The notes beneath the pieces are model-generated. The model saw only the letters and a list, made by a program, of their open reading frames with translations, had not been told where the DNA came from and searched no databases. Source: an uncultured Elusimicrobiales bacterium (GTDB lineage Bacteria > Elusimicrobiota > Elusimicrobia > Elusimicrobiales > Elusimicrobiaceae). Taken from it: 64,000 nucleotides of DNA. The stretch lies in the NCBI GenBank assembly GCA_944324685.1, contig CALUXG010000038.1:1-64000 (forward strand), in the 5' to 3' direction. The position numbers and the translations under genes are program-made. This document shows, in pieces, positions 1 to 7,984 of the stretch (positions within the stretch are counted from its first letter, which is position 1; each line of letters opens with the position of its first letter).

Positions 1-16
1 ATAACGGCGCTGCCTA

Positions 17-151
17 CTGTGTAATGCGTTACACAGTTAAATGGCGACGCCGCTTTCGGGGTGACAGCTCCCGCAAATCCGGGTGCTCCGCTTACGCGGA
101 CCCAAAAACGAGCCGATTTAACGTATCAAATTTTTAGCGTATTTACGCTAG
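17..151. other. Structured non-coding stretch at window edge
   Basis: No gene is visible between the window start and the rpsI terminator. The stretch holds three inverted repeats: a perfect 8-bp stem with a four-base loop at 17-36, a stem TCCGC/GCGGA inside an outer GGG/CCC pairing near 84-107, and TAGCGTA/TACGCTA at 136-151. This could be the end of a structured RNA or the intergenic region of a gene outside the window. I cannot assign it to a known RNA family. Confidence 0.3.
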
Positions 152-182
152 AGATATTATGGCAAAAACACGGGCCAAAAGT

Positions 183-208
183 AAACCCCTTCCCGAAGGA
201 AGGGGTTT
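183..208 (-). terminator. Rho-independent terminator of rplM-rpsI
   Basis: A perfect 11-bp stem (AAACCCCTTCC paired with GGAAGGGGTTT) with loop CGAA lies 26 bases past the rpsI stop. It is followed on the minus strand by a T-rich tail. The symmetry means it could also act on plus-strand transcripts. Confidence 0.85.
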
Positions 209-233
209 GTAAAACATACTCTGCCAAAAACGC

Positions 234-629
234 TTAACGTTTGGAGAACTGGAAGCGTTTTCTGGCACCCGGCTGACCCGGTTTCTTTCTTTCCACCATG
301 CGGGGGTCGCGGGTTAAAAAGCCAGCTTTTTTGACGGTCTTTTTCAGCTCTTCGCTGATTTCCGCCACGGAGCGGGCAATGGCGTGGCGCAAAGCGCCGG
401 CCTGGGCGGAAATACCGCCGCCCTGCACTTTGGCGGTCACGTCATATTCTTTTTCCAAGTTGGTCACCGTAAGCGGAGCTTTGACGGTGGCTTGGAATTT
501 TTCATGACCTTTAAAATAGTCAGCCAAGGCCTTGGCGTTTACGGTAATAACGCCGGTGCCTTTTACCAATCTGGCCTGCGCCACAGAAGTTTTGCGGCGG
601 CCGGTTTTAATTTCTTTGGTATTGTTCAT
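234..629 (-). CDS. rpsI: 30S ribosomal protein S9
   Basis: Protein of 131 residues, the normal S9 length. It is a structural protein of the small ribosomal subunit whose C-terminal tail reaches toward tRNA in the P site. The N-terminal TGRRKTSVAQARL motif, the central GGGISAQAGALRHAIAR segment and the basic C-terminus ending KRFQFSKR are all characteristic of S9. It follows rplM after 15 bases, the conserved bacterial L13-S9 operon order, and is closed by a strong terminator. Nothing unusual was seen. Confidence 0.97.
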   Translation of the reverse strand: MNNTKEIKTGRRKTSVAQARLVKGTGVITVNAKALADYFKGHEKFQATVKAPLTVTNLEKEYDVTAKVQGGGISAQAGALRHAIARSVAEISEELKKTVKKAGFLTRDPRMVERKKPGQPGARKRFQFSKR

Positions 630-644
630 AAAACTCTATCCCTC

Positions 645-1070
645 TTATTTGGCAAATCTGCTGGCGAATTCATGTTCTTCCCCGCTGAACAGGCGCAAGC
701 GTTTGAGGCGCGGCGCGCGCAAGCGGTTGACGTCCAACATACGTTTCACAGCCAGCTCCAAGACTTTGGTGGAGTCTTTTTCAAACTGGCGGCGAAGCGG
801 CGTTTCTTTGGCGCCTTTGGCGTAGCCGGAATGGGTGAAATAAATTTTTTCGTCCATTTTGTTACCGGTTACTTTGATTTTATCCGTGTTGGTTACAACG
901 ACAAAATCACCGCAGTCCATGTGAGGGGTATAGGTTCTTTTGTGTTTGCCCATCAGCAATACCGCCACGCGGGTGGCCAGTCTGCCCAGGGTTTGGCCCG
1001 AAGCATCAATGTGATGCCATTTACGGGTGGTTTCAACTTCCTTAACGGAAGGCAGAAAAGTTTTCGTCAT
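645..1070 (-). CDS. rplM: 50S ribosomal protein L13
   Basis: L13 is an early-assembling 23S rRNA-binding protein of the large subunit. The chosen start (MTKTFLPSVKEVETTRKWHH) gives 141 residues, matching the usual length of about 142. An upstream in-frame start at 1124 would add 18 residues not typical of the family and is rejected. Family signatures include DASGQTLGRLATRVAVLLMG and the HMDCGDFVVVTN segment. It is first in a two-gene operon with rpsI and has a recognisable promoter 78 bases upstream of this start. Confidence 0.96.
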   Translation of the reverse strand: MTKTFLPSVKEVETTRKWHHIDASGQTLGRLATRVAVLLMGKHKRTYTPHMDCGDFVVVTNTDKIKVTGNKMDEKIYFTHSGYAKGAKETPLRRQFEKDSTKVLELAVKRMLDVNRLRAPRLKRLRLFSGEEHEFASRFAK

Positions 1071-1147
1071 AAGTTTATGTTTACCTTTTGTTATTAAAGC
1101 GCAGCGGAGTGGTGGCCGCCGCATTAATGACTCGTGGTTTCCTGTAT

Positions 1148-1176
1148 ATTATACCAAAACAAAATGAAGCTGTATA
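1148..1176 (-). promoter_or_regulatory. Promoter of rplM-rpsI
   Basis: On the minus strand there is a perfect TATAAT -10 box (1153-1148) preceded by TGG, an extended -10, and a TATACA -35-like box (1176-1171) at 17-bp spacing. The dus gene ends just upstream at 1182, so the ribosomal protein pair has its own promoter. The same TGGTATAAT form recurs before nifU, tRNA-Val and pfp. Confidence 0.7.
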
Positions 1177-1181
1177 GAGGA

Positions 1182-2153
1182 TTAAAAAGAAAGACCGGCA
1201 AACAGTTCCCGTATTCCCGCCAAAGTTTCCTGCCGGACAAAGCGGCCGCGCACCTCTGCCGCCATGGGAAAATCTCTCAGCCAATACCCTGCCGTCTTTT
1301 TGCTGCGTCCTATGCCTATTTTTTCTCCGTAATGCGCCACGTTTTCTTCTATCAGGGCCAAATAAATTTCCACACGACGCCGCGCCGTCAGCGGAGCGGA
1401 TTCTTTTCCTGCCAGTTCCGCACAAATATTTTGAAAAACAAACGGATTGCCCACCGCCGCACGGCCCACCATAATGCCGCTGCAGCCGGCGTCAAAAAAC
1501 TTTTGGGCGGTTGCTCCGTCCTTAATGCCTCCGTTGCCGATAACGGGAATTTGCACCGAAGCGCAAATTTTAGCCAAAGCCGCCAAATCCGGCTCCCCGT
1601 TATGAACGTTTTCCGCCGCGCGGGCATGAATAATAACGGCCGCGGCTCCCTCATTTTGAGCCACACGGGCAATTTCATCTCCCAGTAATACGCCGTTTTT
1701 AAGTCCAATACGTGTTTTAAGCGTTACGGGAACGCTTACCGCTTTTACCGCCGCCGCTACCAAACGGCCCAGATGTACGGGATCTTTCATCAATACGCAG
1801 CCGGCACCGGCTTTATTGATTTTTTTCACGGGACAGCCGGCATTAATATCCACAATATCCGCCCCGCGTTCCTGTGCCGCCAAAGCGGCCTGCGCGATGG
1901 TTTGCTCGTCCGCGCCAAAAATCTGCATAGACACAGGCTTTTCTCTTTCATCTATCCGCAACATACGCAAACTGCGCGCATTGGCATAATGCAAAGCATG
2001 CGCCGACACCATCTCCGCACAGACTACACCGGCGCCGCCGCGCAAGCATAAAGCCCGAAAAGGCCCGTCCGTTACGCCGGCCATGGGCGCCAGCCATATA
2101 TTATTGGGCGCCCTGAAAGAACCGATTTTCAAAGAATGTATGAAGGAGGTCAT
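1182..2153 (-). CDS. dus: tRNA-dihydrouridine synthase (Dus family)
   Basis: FMN-dependent enzyme that reduces specific uridines in the D-loop of tRNA to dihydrouridine. The N-terminal TIM-barrel shows LAPMAGVTDGPFR near the start, the catalytic cysteine loop NAGCPVKKINKAGAGC near residue 95, and phosphate-binding segments VIGNGGI and GIMVGRAAVGNP, followed by a C-terminal helical domain. Length 323 residues is normal. I chose the ATG at 2153: it forms an ATGA overlap with the stop of the preceding gene and has GGAG nine bases upstream. The alternative TTG at 2168 would start inside that Shine-Dalgarno region. Which uridine it modifies cannot be read from sequence. It is the last gene of the nucleotidase-family transcript. 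Confidence 0.93.
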   Translation of the reverse strand: MTSFIHSLKIGSFRAPNNIWLAPMAGVTDGPFRALCLRGGAGVVCAEMVSAHALHYANARSLRMLRIDEREKPVSMQIFGADEQTIAQAALAAQERGADIVDINAGCPVKKINKAGAGCVLMKDPVHLGRLVAAAVKAVSVPVTLKTRIGLKNGVLLGDEIARVAQNEGAAAVIIHARAAENVHNGEPDLAALAKICASVQIPVIGNGGIKDGATAQKFFDAGCSGIMVGRAAVGNPFVFQNICAELAGKESAPLTARRRVEIYLALIEENVAHYGEKIGIGRSKKTAGYWLRDFPMAAEVRGRFVRQETLAGIRELFAGLSF

Positions 2154-3646
2154 GGAGTTTTTCTCCAACGTCCCGAAAACGGGCTTGGGACATGCGGTTT
2201 ACCAGCCAGACACAAAGCCAAAACGGTACGCACTTCCACCTGCGTGTTTTTGAATTCCAAAGAATCAATAAATCCGTCATGACCCGCGCCGCCCGCCAAC
2301 ATTTGATCCGTAATTGCCACACGATATGCGGTTTTGCTCGCCAACGGCGCGCCGTTTACCGCAACGGACCGTATACGGCGGCCGGCAGAAGCGGAAGGAT
2401 CATACACGATGGACAAGCCGGAAATCTGCGCAAAATTATGAGGCACGGACAGTCCCTCCTCCAAAGCTCTGCGCAAAGCCGCTCCTTTGATATCTAAAAA
2501 CATAATATGGTCCGCATAAGGATATGTTTTATACAAGTCATATTGTGTAACGGTTCCTTTAGGCAAAGATGCACGCAAAGAATCGGAATTGATAATGGCC
2601 GCATCCGCTTTGGCCCAGCGGCGCAAGCAGTCGGCCGTCCAGTTGCCCAGCGAGGATTCGCCATCCAGTTCTCCCGTTAATTCCCGTTCCAGCTTTCCGG
2701 CGGGACGGTTCATCTGGCTGCGCGCGGCGCGCCGGACGGAAGCAGTTTGCTCAGCGATGGCGGAATCTTCTCCAAAGTCGCGTCTATATAAAGCAATATC
2801 ATCAAAACGGCTATCTTCCAGCACGCCGTTTTTATTAAAAAATAAAGACACGCGGCCAACACCGTCCAGCTTAGATCCCGGGTAAACAATGAGCGTAGAT
2901 CCCACTTTTTGCGTTTCCGCGGCATCACGGCCCAAATTGGAACTTAAAATAACGTCAATACCTTCCACTTCTTGTGCCAAAGTGGCATCCGTAAGCGCGG
3001 TTTCCTTATCAGAAGATCCCAAAGCGCTGAGCAGCACCACGGCCTGTATATTTTGCTCCCGCAAAAGCCGCACCGTTCTTTTTATGGCGGAAATTTCGTC
3101 ATCTACTTTCAAACCGCCTATACGGCGTTTACCGCGCACGGCATCGCGCCCGACGACACCCAAAACCCCGATGCGGTATTTTCCCACCGAGACAATAAGC
3201 CACGGCTTTGCTCCGGCAGGTATTTGGCCGTTTACCGTAACATTGGAAAGAATAAAGGGAAAAGGGGATTTTTCTATAATTTGGCTTAATGAAGTCCAAC
3301 CGTAAAGCAAATCTTTTTCCGTAAACAAACGTCCGGAATAAGGCAGAGAGGCCGCCACCGTATTAAAATAAGCTCCCTGAGAAAGCGTCCCCTCCGGCGT
3401 TTGGGCAAACCAATTTCCTCCGTCCAGCAACAAAAAAGGAACCGTTTGCTTGTCCAAAAAAGCTTTCAACACAGAAAGCCCGCCCGTCATTTCATTGCCG
3501 TAACGCGGCTCCGGCCTTGACCAAAAAACGCCTTCTATATCTGAGGTAAAAAATAAATAGGCCGACGGCTCCGCCTGTTTGCCGCATCCGACAAGGCATG
3601 CGGCAAACGCGAGAAAGAAACAAAAACGGCGGACGGCGATATACAT
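2150..3646 (-). CDS. 5'-nucleotidase-family lipoprotein, probably catalytically dead
   Basis: Protein of 498 residues with the two-domain layout of periplasmic 5'-nucleotidases: an N-terminal calcineurin-like metallophosphatase fold and a C-terminal substrate domain from about residue 310 (ending motif AGGAGHDGF). It begins with a lipoprotein signal, lipobox LVGC with the lipid-carrying cysteine near residue 21, so it should be membrane anchored. The metal ligands present in both neighbouring paralogues are missing: DTHG is DIEG, GNHEF is absent, the GGHVH-type motif is replaced by SSNLGRD, and the HD pair is SA. The family says these residues bind the two metals, so I infer it has lost hydrolysis and may bind nucleotides or act as a partner protein. 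It overlaps the upstream paralogue by one base (TAATG) and dus by four, implying co-translation. Confidence 0.82.
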   Translation of the reverse strand: MYIAVRRFCFFLAFAACLVGCGKQAEPSAYLFFTSDIEGVFWSRPEPRYGNEMTGGLSVLKAFLDKQTVPFLLLDGGNWFAQTPEGTLSQGAYFNTVAASLPYSGRLFTEKDLLYGWTSLSQIIEKSPFPFILSNVTVNGQIPAGAKPWLIVSVGKYRIGVLGVVGRDAVRGKRRIGGLKVDDEISAIKRTVRLLREQNIQAVVLLSALGSSDKETALTDATLAQEVEGIDVILSSNLGRDAAETQKVGSTLIVYPGSKLDGVGRVSLFFNKNGVLEDSRFDDIALYRRDFGEDSAIAEQTASVRRAARSQMNRPAGKLERELTGELDGESSLGNWTADCLRRWAKADAAIINSDSLRASLPKGTVTQYDLYKTYPYADHIMFLDIKGAALRRALEEGLSVPHNFAQISGLSIVYDPSASAGRRIRSVAVNGAPLASKTAYRVAITDQMLAGGAGHDGFIDSLEFKNTQVEVRTVLALCLAGKPHVPSPFSGRWRKTP

Positions 3647-5112
3647 TATTGGAATTCCACAATGCGTCCCGTTTCAACGGCGCGGACGGGGGATTGCGTT
3701 TTTAATCCATTTTCCAATACGCTGCGAATGGTAACATCCGGTATCAACTGTTTTTCGGAATCTTTGATTTTCTTAAAAGGCCATCCTTCACTGCCGCCAT
3801 ATCCTATATAAGAATTGGTCGCCAGCGTATATTTATGATGGTTTTCCACCGGTTTTCCATCCACAAAAATTTGCAAATCTTTCACTTTGCCATTTTTGTT
3901 CCGATACGTAACATCCATGCCCGAATAGGTAAACAGACTGCGCGGCAACAAAGATTTTTTGACCAAATATTTCAGAAATTTACCGTCCACCGTCATTTTT
4001 ACGATACCGTTGTCAAACGGATGAATATCCGTCGTATCGCGGCGGGTAACAGGCCCTTTTTGGACATCCATGCGCGTGCCGCCGTTATTGTGCACGAAAA
4101 TTTGCGTGCCGGAGGCGGCGCGGCCCAAATCGGCAATCCAGTCATTAAGAGGACCGTCTTTATGTTCCGGTACGGAAGACACGCGGTTAATATTCTCCGC
4201 CGCTTCGCCAAAAACTTCATCCATACCCGCCTCTTTTAACGTTTCAGCATATTCGGCTATTTTTTGATCCTGACCAACCTTCTCGACAATCAGCGGAATA
4301 ATTTCCGATTTGGCGGAAATAAATTTACCGGTTTCGTCATCGGTTTCTACGGTGATTTTGCTCACATGTTGCAGATGACACCCGCTTTCTACAAACAATG
4401 TGCCGTTGATATATTCATTCTGTACGATATTATGCACGTGTCCGCCCAAAACGATGTTTACACGGCCGCCGAATTTTTTCGCTATTTTGGCCACATAAGC
4501 TTGCGTTCCATGTTTCACGTCCCTCAGCCCATCATGCACCAGCACGACCACCACATCCGGCTGTTGTTCTTCCACTTCTTTAAGCGCTTTTTTCAAAGCG
4601 GGCAGCGGCTTGGTAAATTTATACATTTTGTCGTCGTTGGTGGGATAGCGGTTGGCAAGTCCGATGACGGCTATGCTGACGCCGTCTACATCAAATATTT
4701 TATACGGCTTAATCAACGGCGGGAATTTGCCCGTTTTGCGTTCCAAAAAATTGGCCGCCAGAACGGAAAATTTTAAGTTCTGCAACAGAGGCTCCAAGGC
4801 GCTGTCTCGGAAATCAAATTCATGGTTCCCTATGGTGGTGGCCTGATAGCCCAACGCATTCATCAAAGCAACGCTTTTTAATCCCTGAGAGTTTTTGGCT
4901 TCTGCGGTGCCGTTGGCGAAATCCCCGCTGTCAAGCAGCAGATAATGTTCGGGTCCCGCTTCCAAAACAGCGGCCAAAGCGGCAAAGCCGCCCTGCCCGT
5001 TCTTTGGATAGAAAAAACCATGCGTATCGCTGGTATGATAAATAACCGTCGTTTTGGCAAACAAGCCTGCCGCAGCCAATGTCAATGCCAAAATCAAAAA
5101 TATTTTTCTCAT
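3646..5112 (-). CDS. Secreted 5'-nucleotidase/metallophosphatase
   Basis: Probable periplasmic nucleotide phosphohydrolase (5'-nucleotidase/UshA family) that would release phosphate and nucleosides from nucleotides outside the cytoplasm. The chosen start MRKIFLILALTLAAAGLFA has an AGGAG ribosome binding site and gives a clear cleavable signal peptide of about 19 residues. An in-frame start at 5154 would put 14 residues in front of the signal and is rejected. Metal-binding motifs are intact: SDTHGFFYP, LLLDSGDF, TIGNHEFDFRD, LVHDG and LGGHVHN, followed by the C-terminal substrate domain with HNNGGTRMDVQKG and ATNSYIGYGGSEGWPF. It is 488 residues, highly similar to the gene at 5229-6704, and lies in one transcript with the degenerate lipoprotein paralogue and dus. 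The exact substrate is unknown. Confidence 0.88.
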   Translation of the reverse strand: MRKIFLILALTLAAAGLFAKTTVIYHTSDTHGFFYPKNGQGGFAALAAVLEAGPEHYLLLDSGDFANGTAEAKNSQGLKSVALMNALGYQATTIGNHEFDFRDSALEPLLQNLKFSVLAANFLERKTGKFPPLIKPYKIFDVDGVSIAVIGLANRYPTNDDKMYKFTKPLPALKKALKEVEEQQPDVVVVLVHDGLRDVKHGTQAYVAKIAKKFGGRVNIVLGGHVHNIVQNEYINGTLFVESGCHLQHVSKITVETDDETGKFISAKSEIIPLIVEKVGQDQKIAEYAETLKEAGMDEVFGEAAENINRVSSVPEHKDGPLNDWIADLGRAASGTQIFVHNNGGTRMDVQKGPVTRRDTTDIHPFDNGIVKMTVDGKFLKYLVKKSLLPRSLFTYSGMDVTYRNKNGKVKDLQIFVDGKPVENHHKYTLATNSYIGYGGSEGWPFKKIKDSEKQLIPDVTIRSVLENGLKTQSPVRAVETGRIVEFQ

Positions 5113-5166
5113 ACGTTCTCCTTGCAGAATCAAAGGCGCCGCATTCGGCGGCAAACAACTGTTTTT

Positions 5167-5210
5167 ATCCTATCAAAAACAAACGCCCGCATTCAAGCGC
5201 GGGCGTTTGA
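5167..5210 (-). promoter_or_regulatory. Composite terminator/promoter between nucleotidase genes
   Basis: A hairpin AAACGCCCGC / GCGGGCGTTT (5181-5190 and 5199-5208) follows the stop of the upstream paralogue and has a T-rich tail on the minus strand, so it looks like a terminator. The arm and loop also contain TTGAAT (5196-5191), which sits 18 bp from TAGGAT (5172-5167), a plausible sigma-70 promoter for the next gene. The same arrangement, with nearly the same bases, occurs at 6728-6770. Confidence 0.6.
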
Positions 5211-5228
5211 ACAAACAAAAGGGATGCG

Positions 5229-6704
5229 CTACCCTTTCAGCTGGCGGACGCGGCCCGTATCCGGCGCCGATACAGGCCCTCGATTCAGAGCCCGTTCCAG
5301 CAACAGCCGGATGGTCTTGTCTCCGGCTTGTTTTTTCTTATCCTCAGCAATGGATTTGAACATTTTTCCCTCGCTGCCGCCGCCTGCCAAATAAGAATTG
5401 GTCGCCAAAACATATATATCTTTATTTTTGACTTTTTTCCCGTTTACATATACGTTAACTTTTTTTGCCCGTCCTTTTTTATCTTTATGATAAGTTACCC
5501 GCAGGCCGGAATAACTCAGCAAATTTCGGGGTAACAGAGAAGACGAGACCAAATCTTTCAAAAACTTGCCGCTCACTTCCATCATCACCACCGTATCGTC
5601 AAAAGGGAACATGTCCATCAAATCCCGTCTGGTAATATCCCCTTTTTCCAAGCCCGTCCGCACGCCGGCGCTGTTGTGCACGAATATATCCGCTCCGGCA
5701 TACTCGCGGGCAACGTCAGCTATCCAATTTTCCGCCGCACCGTCCATTTCTCCCATGGCAGAAGACCGTTTAGGCAGCGCTTGCTCCGTTCGGCCCAAAA
5801 CCTCATCCATCCCGGGTTCTTTTAGAGACTGGGCATAAGAAGCCATCCCTCTATCTTCTCCGGTTTTGGCAATATCCAAAGGAATAATAAAAGATTCCGC
5901 CGATACAAATTCTCCCGTTTTATCATCTGTCGTAACGGAGACTTTGCCCAAGAACTGCAAATTGGCTCCGTCTTCCACAAAAAGGACGTCTTTGATATAT
6001 TTATTGCTGAAAATTCTGTGGGCATGACCGCCTAACACCACATGAATGCGGCCGGAATACCTCCGTCCGATTTCCCCTATATAAAACGGACGTTCGGGCT
6101 TGTCGTCTGCCAAAGAGTCATGCGCCAAAACGGCCACCACGTTCGGTTTTTGTTTCTCCACTTCCGGCAATACTTTTTCCAAAGCGGCCAGCGGATCGGT
6201 GAATGTATATTTTTCCGTCGGCCGCGTAGGTTTGGCATTGGCCAGTCCGATAACGGCTACACGGACTCCATTTACATCAAAAATTTTATAGGGCAATACA
6301 TGGGCCGGCATTTTACCGGTTTTTTTCTCCACCAAATTGGCAGCCAGCACCGCAAAATCCGCCTCTTGCAGCATATTTTCAAGCGCCACCTCCCGATAAG
6401 CAAATTCGTGATTGCCCAACGTCGCCGCATGATAGCCCATTTTATTCATCAATTGTACGGCTTTAAGTCCTTTGGAGGTTTTCACTTCCATCGTCCCTTC
6501 CGCAAAATCTCCTCCGTCCAGCAACAAATAATGTTTTGGTCCCTGATTCAGCACGGCTTTGGCGGCGGCAAAACCGCCCCGTCCTTTTTTGGGATAGAAA
6601 AACCCATGTGTATCGCTGGTATGATACATAACCGTCGTTTTGGCAAATAAAATGCCCGCCGTTAAAACAAAAAGAAACAATAAGCTTATTTTTTTCACCG
6701 TCAT
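5229..6704 (-). CDS. Secreted 5'-nucleotidase/metallophosphatase, paralogue
   Basis: Protein of 491 residues from the same family as the gene at 3646-5112 and close to it over its whole length. It has a signal peptide (MTVKKISLLFLFVLTAGILFA), then intact metal-site motifs YHTSDTHGFFYP, LLLDGGDF, TLGNHEFAYRE, LAHDS and LGGHAHRIF, and the C-terminal domain with VHNSAGVRTGLEKG and ATNSYLAGGGSEGKMF. It is expected to hydrolyse nucleotides or related phosphoesters in the periplasm. CAGGAG precedes the ATG. It is flanked on both sides by the same hairpin/promoter element, so it is probably an independent transcription unit produced by tandem duplication. Confidence 0.88.
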   Translation of the reverse strand: MTVKKISLLFLFVLTAGILFAKTTVMYHTSDTHGFFYPKKGRGGFAAAKAVLNQGPKHYLLLDGGDFAEGTMEVKTSKGLKAVQLMNKMGYHAATLGNHEFAYREVALENMLQEADFAVLAANLVEKKTGKMPAHVLPYKIFDVNGVRVAVIGLANAKPTRPTEKYTFTDPLAALEKVLPEVEKQKPNVVAVLAHDSLADDKPERPFYIGEIGRRYSGRIHVVLGGHAHRIFSNKYIKDVLFVEDGANLQFLGKVSVTTDDKTGEFVSAESFIIPLDIAKTGEDRGMASYAQSLKEPGMDEVLGRTEQALPKRSSAMGEMDGAAENWIADVAREYAGADIFVHNSAGVRTGLEKGDITRRDLMDMFPFDDTVVMMEVSGKFLKDLVSSSLLPRNLLSYSGLRVTYHKDKKGRAKKVNVYVNGKKVKNKDIYVLATNSYLAGGGSEGKMFKSIAEDKKKQAGDKTIRLLLERALNRGPVSAPDTGRVRQLKG

Positions 6705-6727
6705 CTCCTGTTTGCAAAAGATGATTT

Positions 6728-6770
6728 ATTATATTACAAACCAACGCCCGCATTCAAATGCGGGCGTTGG
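6728..6770 (-). promoter_or_regulatory. nifS terminator combined with nucleotidase promoter
   Basis: A 14-bp stem (6741-6754 with 6757-6770) ends the nifU-nifS unit. The minus strand then carries TTGAAT (6757-6752), which covers the hairpin loop, an 18-bp spacer, and a perfect TATAAT (6733-6728) ahead of the 5229-6704 gene. Spacing and most bases match the element at 5167-5210. Confidence 0.65.
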
Positions 6771-6795
6771 GTGTATCAAGAAAGCCTCTGGTATA

Positions 6796-7971
6796 TTATT
6801 TATCGGCATTCATGCGAGAAAACGGAGATATTTTGCGCAAGTTTTCAATAATGGACGGCAGCACTTCCAACACTTTGTCCACCTCGGCTTCCGTCGTTTG
6901 TTCGGACAGAGAGAAACGCACAGACCCATGGGCAAACTTAAAATCCACCCCCATCGCACGCAAAACGTGCGATGGCTCCAACGAGCCGGACGTGCAGGCG
7001 GACCCCGAAGAAGCGCAAATGCCGTATTCATTCAAGTGCATTAAGATTGCCTCGCCTTCCACATAGCCAAAGCTGATATTCACCGTATTGGCTACGCGAT
7101 TTTGCGGATCTCCGTTTAATTTACTGTCGGCAATGGCGGACAGCAATCCGTTTTGCAATTTATCGCGCAAAACGGCCATGTGCTCCACGCTTCCATCGGA
7201 CAAACGGGTTTTGGCCAATACCGCCGCGGTACCCAAACCCACTATATACGGAATATTTTCCGTGCCGCCGCGGCGGCCCCTTTCCTGATGGCCTCCCATC
7301 ATCCAGCCCGAAAAACGTGTGCCGCGGCGAACATACAAAGCGCCTACACCTTTAGGCGCATGAAATTTATGTCCCGACAAAGACAGCATGTCTATCGGCG
7401 TATTTTTCACGTCTATGGGCAGTTTGCCGATGGCTTGCACCGCATCCGTATGGAACAAAGCTCCGCGTTCTTTGGCCAAGGCGGCTATTTCCGGTATGGG
7501 GAAAATGGTCCCCGTTTCACTGTTCACCCACATGACAGACACCAAGGCCGTATCGTCTCTGAGCGCTTTTTTATATTGCTGCATATCAAAACGCCCCTGC
7601 GAATCCACACCGATATAGTCCACTTTATAGCCTTGTGTTTCCAAGTAAGAATACGGATGCAGCACGGCAGGATGTTCCACGGCCGAGGTAATGATATGTT
7701 TCTTTTGCGGATAACTTCGTACGGCGGAAAAAATGGCCGTATTGTCGCTTTCCGTCGCGCAAGACGTGAAAATAATTTCGTCTGGATAAGCCGCGCCTAT
7801 CAAATCCGCCACTTCTGAACGCGCAATATCCATGGCTTTTTTGGCCTCGGCGGCCAACGGGTACATGGAAGAAGCGTTTCCGTATTTATCCGTAAAATAC
7901 GGCAACATGGCTTCCGCTACGGCAGGCGCCACACGCGTGGTGGCATTATTATCCAAATAAATGATCTTCAC
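6796..7971 (-). CDS. nifS: Cysteine desulfurase NifS
   Basis: PLP-dependent enzyme that takes sulfur from cysteine and passes it to the NifU scaffold for Fe-S cluster building. The 391-residue sequence shows YLDNNATTRVAP at the N-terminus, the PLP lysine motif LSLSGHKFHAPKGVG near residue 203, and the mobile loop SSGSACTSGSLEPSHVL with the catalytic cysteine near residue 325. It starts with GTG. It lies 13 bases after nifU, and no nitrogenase gene is in the window, so this pair is likely general Fe-S assembly rather than dedicated to nitrogen fixation. A hairpin terminator follows. Confidence 0.95.
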   Translation of the reverse strand: MKIIYLDNNATTRVAPAVAEAMLPYFTDKYGNASSMYPLAAEAKKAMDIARSEVADLIGAAYPDEIIFTSCATESDNTAIFSAVRSYPQKKHIITSAVEHPAVLHPYSYLETQGYKVDYIGVDSQGRFDMQQYKKALRDDTALVSVMWVNSETGTIFPIPEIAALAKERGALFHTDAVQAIGKLPIDVKNTPIDMLSLSGHKFHAPKGVGALYVRRGTRFSGWMMGGHQERGRRGGTENIPYIVGLGTAAVLAKTRLSDGSVEHMAVLRDKLQNGLLSAIADSKLNGDPQNRVANTVNISFGYVEGEAILMHLNEYGICASSGSACTSGSLEPSHVLRAMGVDFKFAHGSVRFSLSEQTTEAEVDKVLEVLPSIIENLRKISPFSRMNADK

Positions 7972-7984
7972 GACCCAGCCCCCT

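Noticed and set aside
384-1097. Long plus-strand open frame opposite rpsI and rplM
   Set aside because: Antisense to two well-conserved ribosomal protein genes; no ribosome binding site or domain.
2154-2168. TTG start for dus at 2168
   Set aside because: It lies within the ribosome binding region; the ATG at 2153 has better spacing and a four-base overlap with the upstream stop.
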